A stretch of 64,000 nt of DNA, from the NCBI GenBank assembly GCA_009746045.1, contig RPFO01000165.1, positions 432,001 to 496,000 on the forward strand. Direction: 5' to 3'. A model generated the notes under the pieces. That model saw nothing but the letters and a program-made list of their open reading frames with translations. It was not told the DNA's origin and did no database searches. Source of the DNA: Mesostigma viride. Its lineage: Eukaryota; Streptophyta; Mesostigmatophyceae; Mesostigmatales; Mesostigmataceae. Below, piece after piece: positions 29,510 through 40,612 of the stretch (position 1 is its first letter; each line of letters begins with the position of its first letter). The translations under genes were made by a program, and so were the position numbers.

Positions 29510-30419
29510 CATTTATGCCGACGACATCACGCTCATCGAGAAGCCGGAGTCTGCCCAACTCTGGCTGGACTGCCTGGCGCTCGAGGCTCGGGCGGTTGGT
29601 CTAGAAATCAGCCCCAAAACGGAGGCCCTGGCCCTCGGCATGGCAGGGCCCCCACCCACACTCCGCCTCTTAGACGATGCCGAGGTCAACTACCCTCCTT
29701 CAGGCCGCTTCAAGCTGCTCGGCAGTTGGCTTCCCGACTGCGAGGACGACATGACGACACGGATCGGCATGGCGTGGGCGCACCTCCATGACCACCGCCG
29801 CTGGTGGAGCAACCCCGCCCTACCCCGGATCGTCAAGCGTGACCTCTTCAAGGTCGTCATTCTGACGATCCTGACCTACGGCGCCGAGACATGGACACTG
29901 ACGCAGGAGCTGGAGCAACGACTCGACGGCGCCGTCACCAAGATGCTGCGCAAGGCCCTTAACATCCCCTGTGGTTTGCACATTAGTAATGAGGATTTGT
30001 ACGCTGATTTGCCCTATGTTTCCCACATTATTATTAGGCACAGGCGCCTGGGCCTAGCCGGGCACCTTGCCCGCACAGATCAGGTAGATACATCAGATAG
30101 ACTAGCTGGCACCAAGCCCGCCCAGCCTGGGCGATATGTCCTCACCTGGCGTGCCCCCGGCCGCGCGCGGCAGGGCCGCCACCCGTGGACTTTTCGTGAT
30201 AGACTCGGCATGGACATGTGCTACACTAGACGTGACGGGCTCACCCCCGGGCAGCCTCCTGGTTTGTCTGTAATATGGAGGCAGATGGTGCGCAAGGATA
30301 GATGGCAAGTAGTGATGAAGGAGACCAACCCCAAGCCTGTGGGGGCTCCGCGTGTGACCAATTATGGCATTCATAGCGATTCGGGCCGCGGTGCCCACAC
30401 CCCTGTAACTAGGACCTAG
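29510..30419 (+). pseudogene. 5'-truncated LINE reverse transcriptase, C-terminal part
   Basis: The open frame extends upstream through the duplicated segment, but RT homology starts at HIYADDITLIEKPES, where YADD is the catalytic motif of non-LTR RTs. Further marks are FKLLGSWL, ILTYGAETWTL and a terminal RHRRLGLAGHLARTD region typical of the LINE thumb and C-terminus. No endonuclease domain is visible upstream, and no REL domain like the 19.4 and 49.3 kb copies, so this is a different LINE. The RT fingers and most of the palm are missing. Confidence 0.75.
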
Positions 30420-30929
30420 ATAGCTTATACCATCCATTCCATCCCATGTTCCCCTCCCACTGAGGACTTATGCTCACGTGACGCAGTCACGTGTCTATTA
30501 ATTAAGGGGAGGGGACATGCCTGAAGGGCACTTTTCTGGAAACCATACCTATGCATGTGCAAAAAATCCAATGATGATTGGGGACCATAAATATGATTTT
30601 TAAAAAAATTTCCAGCCACTTGGGGGGGGTACTAGCCCCCACCATACACCGGTAACGCGCTAAAAATAGAAAAAGACGCTATTGTAGTCACATTTTCCCT
30701 AGGACAATGGGCAAACATATTGGGACCAAATCATATATTCCCGCATAGTTCCCCCACTTTCGAGAAATTCTACCTTATTGGGACCAAGAAATAAGAATGT
30801 TTACTCACGTTGATGATTTCCCGCAAAACAGGTACTTTTTTAATAAAAAAAAAAAATCAAATCATAAACACATCATATCATGCTCCACCATATATTCCCA
30901 AATATTACAGGTGGGGGGACATGCAGCCC
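30420..30929. other. AT-rich non-coding spacer
   Basis: May include the LINE 3' UTR. Short A- and T-runs and a GGGGGGG stretch near 30620. No gene or repeat with a partner in this window recognised. Confidence 0.4.
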
Positions 30930-31600
30930 CAAAATTTCAGGTCATTCTGACGAGCGCAGCTCTAGTTGATGGATTTCCTAGGTAGCCACCTGTGACGAAG
31001 CTAAGGGAGGTTTTTGAGTGTATCTTACACCATAAACACCCCTTTATCCATCCAAACCATGCAAAAACTGGCCAAACCACATGCTGCCAACCTCTGCACA
31101 TACGGGACCACCTATGTTCAAGGTTTGACGCCATTCTGACAAGAACTGCCCAAGTTACAACCATTCCAAGACGGCCACCCATGTAGACTCTACAAGGAAA
31201 TTAGAGTAACCATTCAGCCACACTAGCACCTCCTTCGTCATCAAGGACATCTGCAAACTGACCAAAGCACACATAATTAAATCTTGCACGCTGACGGCAA
31301 CGCATGCTCAACGTGGGGGGTCATTGTGACAAGAACTACTCAAGTTGATGGGTTTCCTATATGACCACCTGACAAGGCGCTAAGGACCACTCAGTAAGTT
31401 AGTAACCCCACAGTGCCACTTCATATGCCATCCAACATGCACCAAAACCATGCTGAGTATGTTTACAATGTACGAAGGGGTGGCCACGCACCTCATATGT
31501 CTTCATCATCCCTCCAGCATGGCCAGCCTTGTAAATATGTTCATAGCCTTGACGATGGTAGCCCTAATATGCCTAAGCATGCATTTCCTATGTTTCTCCT
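30930..31600. repeat. Diverged ~190-bp tandem repeats
   Basis: Landmarks recur at ~190-bp spacing: GTCATTCTGACGAGCGCAGC (30942), GCCATTCTGACAAGAACTGC (31131) and GTCATTGTGACAAGAACTAC (31320). Each is followed by a related ...GTTGATGGRTTTCCTA...CCACC block and a CATCCAAxCATGCA box. At least three old copies. Confidence 0.6.
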
Positions 31601-32262
31601 AGGTTAGAGTGTAAGGTTGATGCCAACCAAGCTAATCAACTCAACAACACCTCCTAAACTGTCCTCCCCGGCATGGATGACAAACTGGGACTATGGAGGG
31701 CAAGGAACCAAGTAGGAACATGGTATATATAGCTTGCATGCAGTCATGCATGTCAACCATGGTTGGCTCAGCACATTGTAGTCTTGTCACATCATCATAA
31801 CAAAGGAAAGCTCAAACAACCATTGGTGACAGCTATCTACATGCAGTCACACAAATGCAATATCTCCAACATCATCATCACTAAAACACTTCCATCCCTG
31901 CACGATAAAATTCAAAGAAACCATTGGCGGCCCTTCAGCGCATGAGCGCTGTGATGCCGCTGCGAAGAGAGGGTGCGTCACTCTCACACAACAAGAAGCG
32001 TCCATACGCACAACATCCTTGCCGGAACACGTTTTATGAAATGCCTTATACCTTCCCGAAGAGCTATAGGCTGCGACTGAAGCGGCCCTGATCACGACAT
32101 CAACGAAAACAATCTAAAGCTGCCAGGTATTCGACAAGACAACGGCAAGCGACGGCGAGATAGCTGGCGGAAACTGCCCAAAAAGAACGCAAAAAACCTC
32201 GAACGATGAGCTCATAGAAGAAAGCACTGATAGCAGATAACATTCGCGACAAATCTGTACCT
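31601..32262. other. Non-coding spacer left of element E1
   Basis: No frame, repeat or RNA gene recognised. The last bases form the left copy of the E1 target duplication (CGCCC, 32263-32267). Confidence 0.4.
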
Positions 32263-32267
32263 CGCCC

Positions 32268-32730
32268 AGTTAGATGAGATGCTTAGGCTGACACACGGAT
32301 TTCCGGCCTGCGCGCCGCGTATTGCCTACCGCGGCTGAGCGGGACACCTCAGTACAGTACGGCAGGGTGTACGGTACTGAGGTGTCATGTGGACCGATGT
32401 GCGGTTAGTGCCAGACTGTGCCTAGACTCTAGCTCGACCCGCCAGACCCGGGTTATCCGGTTCTGGACGGGCCGAGTGTAGTTGATGCTAGTGACGTGGT
32501 CGCATGGCATTGCAGTGTACAGTTGTCCACTGGTGAGGTGCTGCAGGTAGCACCGCCATAGGCATATTATTAGGCGTAGCACTGGGGAGTGCCGCAGCAC
32601 CCGAGTTTGCCCAGACGTTCCATTCTGAGCCCTCAGCTTCCATTGCTCTCTCATTGTATTATTGCTAATACAATCATCATTCGCTTTCAGCTTCAGCAGT
32701 TGTCTATCGTCGTTTCGACTCCATCCAACT
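32268..32730 (+). repeat. LTR of E1 (left)
   Basis: 463 bp, AGTTAGATGAG...CCATCCAACT. Contains an inverted repeat, GACACCTCAGTAC to GTACTGAGGTGTC (32343-32386). Nearly identical to 48248-48706; one small indel (TATTATTAGG against TATAGG). Confidence 0.9.
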
Positions 32731-33579
32731 TGGACTGAAAAAGATGGGCCCCAGAACTCGTGCAATACTTGTGATGGCATCACGTTTAGCTCAACATGCC
32801 CGGGGAGTTCCTCCTCCTCGCGAGCTCACAAGGGAGATAGCTATGCCTGTCTGCCTATCCAGGGAGTGCATCACCAGCCAAGAGAGCCATTGTAAAAAAA
32901 TGCCAAGGTAACCGTTTAAGAGGTTCCATGTTGTTCCATCATCATCGCCCACTCAGAGAAAAAAAATACCCAGCCAGGCTGGGTCAACTGAGCTCAGGTT
33001 ACCTGCAACCTGAGGGGTGACAGTAGACAGGTTTATTGCACCCTGCACTGTCCATGTTGTACCTGCACAACATGTGAGGACCAGCCACCCCTGCCCTGCA
33101 CAGAGGGGGCTGAAGTCCTAGTGACAGGTGACAGGAATATTTCATCCTGCACCTGTGCTGAGCACATTGTACTATACAACATGACAGCACCCATGCCTTT
33201 ACTGCCACTGAACAGTGAGGCCAGGTGGCCCAGGAGCTCCACAGTGAACTGTGGTCCTGGGTAACCACCTGTCAAGGGAGCTTTGACCCTCCACTTGAAT
33301 GGGAGGCACCTGAGCCACTGAGCTCAAGGCCAATCCACCAAGGCATACACCCTAGTGGAGAAAGAAGGTGAGATACATCCCCTGCCCACCTAGGAAGGTG
33401 GGCAGAACGAAATTCCATGGTGTTGAGAAAATCAAAACAGATTTTATTGGGCATAGGGCACGCAGATGTATGAAAAACAGACTCCAAACCAACCCCCCTT
33501 GCTGGAAGCCACAACCTACCCCTTGGACCTGCCCAAGGGGTACTGGGTTACCTAGGCGGCCCTGGTGAACAGGACCCTG
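32731..33579 (-). other. 3' untranslated region of E1 gag-pol
   Basis: Non-coding end of the cassette, starting at TGGACTGAAAA. A stem CTGCCCACCT...AGGTGGGCAG lies near 33380 and is also present in E2 (~39010). A ~55-codon frame on the plus strand (from 32744) occurs in both copies but has no independent support. Confidence 0.6.
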
Positions 33580-35118
33580 CTAGGCGTCCCCCCTATGGGG
33601 CAGGGTTGCCTGCTTGCCATAGGGGTTCATCAAGTGGTACAACAGCTGGTATTGGTCAGCTGCCTGCTGAGGCACTTTAGTGAGTGCATCAGCAGCGTTG
33701 TGTTTGTCCTCCACGTGACGGGTGGACTCCCAGTAGGTGGACTCCTGTTTAAGGACCACCCAGTCAAGATCAGTGTGCACAGCATAGGGGTTAGCAAGGA
33801 AACTGAGGACTGACTGACTGTCAGTGAGCAAGTGTGCCACCACCCCAGCATTGCTGCCTGCTTGCATCTGCAACCAAACCAGCACATGATTCAAGTACCT
33901 GGCATGAAGCACTGCTGACACCACTGCCCTGCACTCAGCAGCATTGCTGCTGACAGCCTTGCGTCTATGCAACCGGCTGTACCATGAAATGAGAGACAAG
34001 GGTGCATCATCATTCTGCACAAAATACAAGCCTGACTCCCTTGCCTGCAACTTGGTAATCTGCCTGGACTCCATGGAACTATCCATCATAGCTTGGATGT
34101 GAATGGTTTTGTGGAGATCCAAAGAATGCAAGATAAGGGGAGGGCCTTCCTGGAGAGTTTTGGTGATGGCTTTGTGACCTACTTGCATCAAGACATCATC
34201 ATCAACTCTGCTAACCACAGCCAGGTGAGGTGCACACGTTGAGCACAACCACCCCAGCTTGCCTCTAATGGTAGGACAGGCTCCAGGTTTGATTTTTGTT
34301 TGCAAAACCTCCAAGCAGCTGTGCATGTAATCATTGGGAGAATAGAGTGCACACACCCACTGGTTTTGATGCTGCTGGAGTTGTAACATTGTGCCACAAA
34401 ATTTTATGGCAGTGGTGCCCAGCTCTACTTGCTTGCCAATCTCAAAATGCTGTGACACTTGTTGAATAAAATCATCTACAGCACGCCTTGGCCCAGCAAT
34501 CAGCTGATCATCCCCATGCCACACAAAGGTGAGTATGCCATGAGGGTGTGGGACCACAAAGAAGCAAGGGTCTATGTCATCATATCTAGCCCCTAGCTTT
34601 TCAAACACAGCCTGAGCTGACATCCTGAAAATTCGAGGAGCTGATTGCAGCCCTTCAACACCTATGTTAGCTTTCAGGTACTGCTGAGGGATGTGTTTTG
34701 CCCAAACTCTGGGAGTGGAGACTACATACACCTGACCATGCCACACTTGTTGTGCTATCTCAGGTGAGCCTTTCAGGAAAGCCCTTTTAATGTCTGTAGC
34801 CTTACATACATAGTCATCCCCATCATTGAGATGACCCACAAAGACAGACAGCAAGATTTTGAGGGATGTTTGCTGAATGCCTGGCGTGTACAGCTCTGCC
34901 TCTGTCAGATCAGTGGTGCCCTTGAACTCTGTCACACAAGGTCTAGCATGGAAAATGACTGACCCGTCTGCTGCTGGCTTATGTTTACACACAAACTTCA
35001 GGCGCAAGTGCTTGCACCCTGCAGGCTTTTTGTCAATAGGTGTGACAGGTGGAGTATGAGAGGGGCTAAGAGGATCTGGCACTACCCATTCTTCCCTGGC
35101 CTTGTTGAAGGCCTCCAC
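33580..35118 (-). CDS. Reverse transcriptase and RNase H (E1)
   Basis: Continues the polyprotein from the next entry. RT motif TDIKRAFLKG; active-site region FVWHGDDQLIAG with HGDD instead of YxDD, as in families A, B and C. RNase H: MMDSS, AECRA, LTDSQS and DKHNAADALTK, all acidic residues present, ending with a normal copia C-terminus. Separated from the upstream frame only by a TAA at 35119-35121, where E2 has AAA (Lys); so this copy is intact except for one nonsense change. The ATG at 35118 is incidental. Confidence 0.87.
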   Translation of the reverse strand: MEAFNKAREEWVVPDPLSPSHTPPVTPIDKKPAGCKHLRLKFVCKHKPAADGSVIFHARPCVTEFKGTTDLTEAELYTPGIQQTSLKILLSVFVGHLNDGDDYVCKATDIKRAFLKGSPEIAQQVWHGQVYVVSTPRVWAKHIPQQYLKANIGVEGLQSAPRIFRMSAQAVFEKLGARYDDIDPCFFVVPHPHGILTFVWHGDDQLIAGPRRAVDDFIQQVSQHFEIGKQVELGTTAIKFCGTMLQLQQHQNQWVCALYSPNDYMHSCLEVLQTKIKPGACPTIRGKLGWLCSTCAPHLAVVSRVDDDVLMQVGHKAITKTLQEGPPLILHSLDLHKTIHIQAMMDSSMESRQITKLQARESGLYFVQNDDAPLSLISWYSRLHRRKAVSSNAAECRAVVSAVLHARYLNHVLVWLQMQAGSNAGVVAHLLTDSQSVLSFLANPYAVHTDLDWVVLKQESTYWESTRHVEDKHNAADALTKVPQQAADQYQLLYHLMNPYGKQATLPHRGDA

Positions 35119-35121
35119 CCA

Positions 35122-37324
35122 TTATAGGAATCCTATGTGTGTGCGACAGTCTTGCTCTATCTGTTCATAATAAGAAAGAGGGGACATTTTAGCCACATCA
35201 TGCTTGCCCAAGCCAAATGAGGTGGGATGAAGTTTTTGGTTGTGAACCAAGTCTGCCACACAGGGTTCTTGCCCTGGGGCATACTTGGGGGTAGCAAATT
35301 TTACAGAAGCAATGTTGGTGTTAAGCAGTTTTTCAAGAGAAATTTTGAAATGATTCAAATCAACACCACCCAGGTCCTGGATGGAGAGTCTATCACTGGA
35401 GATAATGACACCAGGGTAACAGAGAAAAGGATCCCCCAACAAAGCATTCCCTTTATAACCTTCCAATACCTGAAAAGGAGTGGGGATACCGAGTATAGTC
35501 AACATGACCTGACCTAATACTTTGAGGGATGACTGCCCTGAGAAATCAGCCACATGGTGCCAGGGTGAAGGTTCCAAAGGCATATGGGGCACTGCCAGGG
35601 CACTGATAATGCTGACCTGGGCTTGTGTGTCCACGGCAACCATGAATGGGCTATTGTCATTCTGCCCAACCTTCCCCACCTTAGCTGATCCTGCAGCAGT
35701 TTGAGCTTTAGCTCTATGAGCTGCTTGTAAAATGCGAACAGCGTCTGCTAGGCTGCGTTTGGACGGTGCAGCTAGTGGCTGAGCTGTGTTCACACTTGAA
35801 GAGGTGATAGGTTGCTGATCACCTGTTTTGCCAATGTGACCCTCTGCTGCAGGGGGCCAAGCCTGCAGTGACTGCCTACAATCATCAAGGGTGACCTGGG
35901 TGTCACAGTGTGTGTGGCTCTCACACTCACCAGTGGGTGTTCCAAACAACCACTCACTGGGCAACGCTGGGATGCCAGGCAACTGTACAGGGCTGTCGGC
36001 CAACAGCTCTTCCTCCTCTGCCACGTCTGACACAGTTGGAAAATACAATTTCATCCTGTGAGGTGAACACCTGTGAATCTTGCCCGTGTCATTGTGTATA
36101 ACTAACACTGTCCTGCCAGTGGTGTTAAATTTTAGGATGGTGGCTGGCCCATGCCAGGTACCCACCTTGCCTAGTCCCGACTCCTTGTAGAATAGGACCT
36201 GATCCCCTTCTTTGAAGGTGGGACGTGGATGCTTTGCATCCTTGACAGCTAACCTGCTAGCTGTCTGTGCTCGCTGTGCGTTGTATAGGGCTAATACCTC
36301 AGGGGGATAAATGCCTGCATGCAATCCATCTGGTGTAATGATCACCCCTTGTGGGGTTTTCATGAGTGGCCTCCTGTTGAGGACTTGGCACAACCTGGTG
36401 GACCACAGAGCTCTGTCAGCATATGACCCACTGTCAGCCAGCAGATTTCCATCTTCTTTGGCTACAAGGGTTTTAATGGACCTGATGGCCCTTTCAATAA
36501 TGCCTTGCCTCTCATGATCTTCTAGCCCAGCCAGATCAATAGCCTCACACCCTGGTTCATTGGCAAGACACGTGAACTGCTGATCCAGTAACAATGCCTC
36601 CACAGGGTAGTACCTGGCCTGAGCAATCAAGAGAGCCCTGAGCAACTGTGTCTTGTCCATTCCAGGTAATGGTTCAATGGTTGTGTACCTTGACCATGCA
36701 TCTTTAAGTGCCAAGTAAGATTGTCCTTTGATATGAAAGACATCTCCTACCACCCTGCCCTTGCACTTAGGTGGGGTAGCTACATGCCACTTAGGGGGTT
36801 TGGGTGCATTGAACTGACAATGCTGGCAGTGGGATCTGACCACCTGGCATGCACGTCTGAGTGCTGCCCCCCCTATTGCTGCTGCCACCACCTCTGCACT
36901 CACTTCATGCCCATAAAGGAAATGCAACTGCAAAGCAAGCTCCTGAAAACTGATCTGAGCATCCTCTGCTGGGGACACTCTGCACACCTTGGGAACCATA
37001 GATGTGAAGGTTGGTTTAGAGACATAATCTTCTGAAACCAGCTGTAGCACCTTTCCAGAACTGCTCACTGCTCTGACAGTGGGGCATGCAGATGAAAAAG
37101 GTGAAGCAGGCACACTCAAGCCAGCATGAGAGGGAGACTCACACTTCTTGCCGTAAGGAGGCCGCTTGCAGTCCTTGGGGTCACCGTGGGGCGGCCCGTG
37201 GCACTTGTGGCACAGGACGTCCAAATGCCCCAGCTCGTCCACGTTCTTGCGGCAGGTGGGCCGCAGGTGGTACTTCATGCCACAGCGGGTGCACCGCTGA
37301 GAAGACTTGTCCTCCTTGTCCTGC

Positions 37325-37362
<38 letters not shown>

Positions 37363-37778
37363 GGTGTTGTTGTTATTGTTGCTGTTGCTGTTGTTGTTGT
37401 TGTTGCTGGAGCTGCCCCCCTTGGAGGGAGACTGCCCCTTACCCTTGCCCTTGCCCCAGCCCCTGCCCTTGCCCTTGCCCTTGCCCTTGCCCTTTCCCTT
37501 AAACATTTGTCCCAGCAGGGACTTCACTTCTGCCATGGTGACAGGCCTCTTGCTCCTGTCTTCCCTCTCCCTATCCTCCTCCTCCCTCTCTTCCCCCCTG
37601 ACCCTCTTTACAGAGGTGCCCATGGCCCCCTGGCTAAGGGGAGCCAAGGCCAGCTTGATATAATCCAATGCCTCCTTCATGTCCTCCCAGTACTTTGCCA
37701 TTCCTGTTGCAAGCATAGCGTACGTGTTTTTGTCAAGTTTGAGTTTCTCAAGGAAGGAACGCAGCAAGAACTTGTGAT
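35122..37778 (-). CDS. Gag C-terminal half, integrase and protease-like domain (E1)
   Basis: Cut at its N-terminal side by E2; the first residues of the longer open frame (to 37851) are LTR-encoded. Gag ends in a GKGKGKG basic run, a poly-Asn tract from (TTG)n, and two knuckles (CTRCGMKYHLRPTC and CHKCHGPPHGDPKDC). Integrase: LHFLYGHE...CQHC zinc region, core with DVFHIKG, LLLDQQF and GIIERAIRS. Then, after the integrase, a retropepsin-like domain: VDTQAQVSII with DTQ in place of DTG, and LLGDPFLCYPG. Frame open throughout, ending at the TAA shared with the next entry. One extra Tyr codon near the end compared with E2. Confidence 0.87.
37321..37408. repeat. (TTG/CAA)n tract encoding poly-Asn (E1)
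   Basis: Imperfect trinucleotide repeat in gag, with GTG, ATT and CTG interruptions. The E2 tract at 42561-42651 is longer and purer. Confidence 0.85.
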
Positions 37779-37783
37779 CTAGC

Positions 37784-38241
37784 AGTTGGATGGAGACTAG
37801 GGACGACGAACAACTGCTAAAGCTGAAAGCGAATGATGATTGTATTAGCAATAATACAATGAGAGAGCAATGGAAGCTGAGGGCTCAGAATGGAACGTCT
37901 GGGCAAACTCGGGTGCTGCGGCACTCCCCAGTGCTACGCCTATATGCCTATGGCGGTGCTACCTGCAGCACCTCACCAGTGTACAACTGTACACTGCAAT
38001 GCCATGCGACCACGTCACTAGCATCAACTACACTCGGCCCGTCCAGAACCGGATAACCCGGGTCTGGCGGGTCGAGCTAGAGTCTAGGCACAGTCTGGCA
38101 CTAACCGCACATCGGTCCACATGACACCTCAGTACCGTACACCCTGCCGTACTGTACTGAGGTGTCCCGCTCAGCCGCGGTAGGCAATACGCGGCGCGCA
38201 GGCCGGAAATCCGTGTGTCAGCCTAAGTATCTCATCTAACT
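37784..38241 (-). repeat. LTR of E2 (3' LTR in coding direction)
   Basis: 458 bp; plus strand AGTTGGATGGAGAC...CATCTAACT, inverted relative to the E1 LTRs. Very similar to 45336-45793. Confidence 0.92.
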
Positions 38242-38360
38242 CCCATTATGTTTTCCTTTCAGGTTGAAGGCTAGCGACTTCAAGCCTGACCCTGCCCAGC
38301 TAGGAGACGGACTCCAAGCTGACTGAGGTGCTGAGCAACTGACACCCATACTGCAACATC
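38242..38360 (-). promoter_or_regulatory. Purine tract and pre-LTR leader of E2
   Basis: On the minus strand this ends GAAAGGAAAACATAATGGG directly before the LTR AGTT, a good polypurine tract for plus-strand priming. The same ~119-bp block lies next to the right LTR of E1 (48128-48247). Confidence 0.65.
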
Positions 38361-38980
38361 TGGACTGAAAAAGATGGGCCCCAGAACTCGTGCAATACTT
38401 GTGATGGCATCACGTTTAGCTCAACAGGCCCGGGGAGTTCCTCCTCCTCGCGAGCTCACAAGGGAGATAGCTATGCCTGTCTGCCTATCCAGGGAGTGCA
38501 TCACCAGCCAAGAGAGCCATTGTAAAAAAATGCCAAGGTAACCGTTTAAGAGGTTCCATGTTGTTCCATCATCATCGCCCACTCAGAGACAAAAATACCC
38601 AGCCAGGCTGGGTCAACTGAGCTCAGGTTACCTGCAACCTGAGTGGTGACAGTAGACAGGTTTATTGCACCCGGTACTGTCCATGCTGTACCTGCACAAC
38701 ATGTGAGGACCAGCCACCCCTGCCCTGCACAGAGGGGGCTGAAGTCCTAGTGACAGGTGACAGGAATGTTTCATCCTGCACCTGTGCTGAGCACGTTGTA
38801 CTAGACAACGGGACAGCACCCATGCCTTTACTGCCACTGAACAGTGAGGCCAGGTGGCCCAGGAGAACCACAGTGAACTGTGGTCCTGGGTAACCACCTG
38901 TCAAGGGAGCTTTGACCCTCCACTTGAATGGGAGGCACCTGAGCCACTGAGCTCAAGGCCAATCCACCAAGGCATACACC

Positions 38981-40612
38981 CTAGTGGAGAAAGAAGGTGA
39001 GATACATCCCCTGCCCACCTATGCAGGTGGGCAGAACGAAATTCCATGGTGTTGAGAAAATCAAAACAGATTTTATTGGGCATAGGGCACGCAGATGTAT
39101 GAAAACACTGTGCAACCAAACCAGCACATGATTCAAGTACCTGGCATGAAGCACTGCTGACACCACTGCCCTGCACTCAGCAGCGTTGCTGCTGACAGCC
39201 TTGCGTCTATGCAACCGGCTGTACCATGAAATGAGAGACAAGGGTGCATCATCATTCTGCACAAAATACAAGCCTGACTCCCTTGCCTGCAACTTAGTAA
39301 TCTGCCTGGACTCCATGGAACTATCCATCATAGCTTGGATGTGAATGGTTTTGTGGAGATCCAAAGAGTGCAAGATAAGGGGAGGGCCTTCCTGGAGAGT
39401 TTTGGTGATGGCTTTGTGACCTACTTGCATCAAGACATCATCATCAACTCTGCTAACCACAGCCAGGTGAGGCGCACACGTTGAGCACAACCACCCCAGC
39501 TTGCCTCTAATGGTAGGACAGGCTCCAGGTTTAATTTTTGTTTGCAAAACCTCCAAGCAGCTGTGCATGTAATCATTGGGAGAGTAGAGTGCACACACCC
39601 ACTGGTTTTGATGCTGCTGGAGTTGTAACATTGTGCCACAAAATTTTATGGCAGTGGTGCCCAGCTCTACTTGCTTGCCAATCTCAAAATGCTGTGACAC
39701 TTGTTGAATAAAATCATCTACAGCACGCCTTGGCCCAGCAATCAGCTGATCATCCCCATGCCACACAAAGGTGAGAATGCCATGAGGGTGTGGTACCACA
39801 AAGAAGCAAGGGTCTATATCATCATATCTAGCCCCTAGCTTTTCAAACACAGCCTGAGCTGACATCCTGAAAATGCGAGGAGCTGATTGCAGCCCTTCAA
39901 CACCTATGTTAGCTTTCAGGTACTGCTGAGGGATGTGTTTTGCCCAAACTCTGGGAGTGGAGACTACGTACACCTGACCATGCCACACTTGTTGTGCTAT
40001 CTCAGGTGAGCCTTTCAGGAAAGCCCTTTTAATGTCTGTAGCCTTACATACATAGTCATCCCCATCATTGAGATGACCCACAAAGACAGACAGCAAGATT
40101 TTTAGGGATGTTTGCTGAATGCCTGGCGTGTACAACTCTGCCTCTGTCAGATCAGTGGTGCCCTTGAACTCTGTCACACAAGGTCTAGCATGAAAGATGA
40201 CTGACCCATCTGCTGCTGGCTTATGTTTACACACAAACTTCAGGCGCAAGTGCTTGCACCCTGCAGGCTTTTTGTCAATAGGTGTGACAGGTGGAGTATG
40301 AGAAGGACTAAGAGGATCTGGCACTACCCATTCTTCCCTGGCCTTGTTAAAGGCCTCCACCCATTTTAGGAATCCTATGTGTGTGCGACAGTCTTGCTCT
40401 ATCTGTTCATAAGAAAGAGGAGACATTTTAGCCACATCATGCTTGCCCAATCCAAATGAGTTGGGATGAAGTTTTTGGTTGTGAACCAAGTCTGCCACAC
40501 AGGGTTCTTGCCCTGGGGCATACTTGGGTGTAGCAAATTTTACAGAAGCAATGTTGGTGTTAAGAAGTTTTTCAAGAGAAATTTTGAAATGATTCAGATC
40601 AACACCACCCAT
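38981..40612 (-). CDS. Reverse transcriptase and truncated RNase H (E2)
   Basis: Same protein as 33580-35118 and its upstream neighbour, in one frame here (Lys at the E1 stop position). RT active site WHGDD; RNase H begins normally (MMDSS, AECRA) but after HVLVWL the frame runs into unrelated sequence because about 370 bp are deleted compared with E1, removing the TDSQS and NAADALTK motifs. RNase H is therefore expected to be inactive. The frame begins downstream of a 1-bp indel near 40640 that separates it from the protease-like part. Confidence 0.85.
   Translation of the reverse strand: MGGVDLNHFKISLEKLLNTNIASVKFATPKYAPGQEPCVADLVHNQKLHPNSFGLGKHDVAKMSPLSYEQIEQDCRTHIGFLKWVEAFNKAREEWVVPDPLSPSHTPPVTPIDKKPAGCKHLRLKFVCKHKPAADGSVIFHARPCVTEFKGTTDLTEAELYTPGIQQTSLKILLSVFVGHLNDGDDYVCKATDIKRAFLKGSPEIAQQVWHGQVYVVSTPRVWAKHIPQQYLKANIGVEGLQSAPRIFRMSAQAVFEKLGARYDDIDPCFFVVPHPHGILTFVWHGDDQLIAGPRRAVDDFIQQVSQHFEIGKQVELGTTAIKFCGTMLQLQQHQNQWVCALYSPNDYMHSCLEVLQTKIKPGACPTIRGKLGWLCSTCAPHLAVVSRVDDDVLMQVGHKAITKTLQEGPPLILHSLDLHKTIHIQAMMDSSMESRQITKLQARESGLYFVQNDDAPLSLISWYSRLHRRKAVSSNAAECRAVVSAVLHARYLNHVLVWLHSVFIHLRALCPIKSVLIFSTPWNFVLPTCIGGQGMYLTFFLH

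Noticed and set aside
32744-32911. Small plus-strand ORF conserved in E1 and E2 3' regions
   Set aside because: The two copies are nearly identical overall, so its conservation carries no information, and it is antisense to gag-pol.
37784-38241. The ~460-bp repeats as independent DNA transposons or MITEs, suggested by their occurrence in both orientations and AGTT/AACT ends
   Set aside because: Pairwise orientation, internal gag-pol, purine tract and the 5-bp duplications flanking whole elements show that they are LTRs of E1 and E2.
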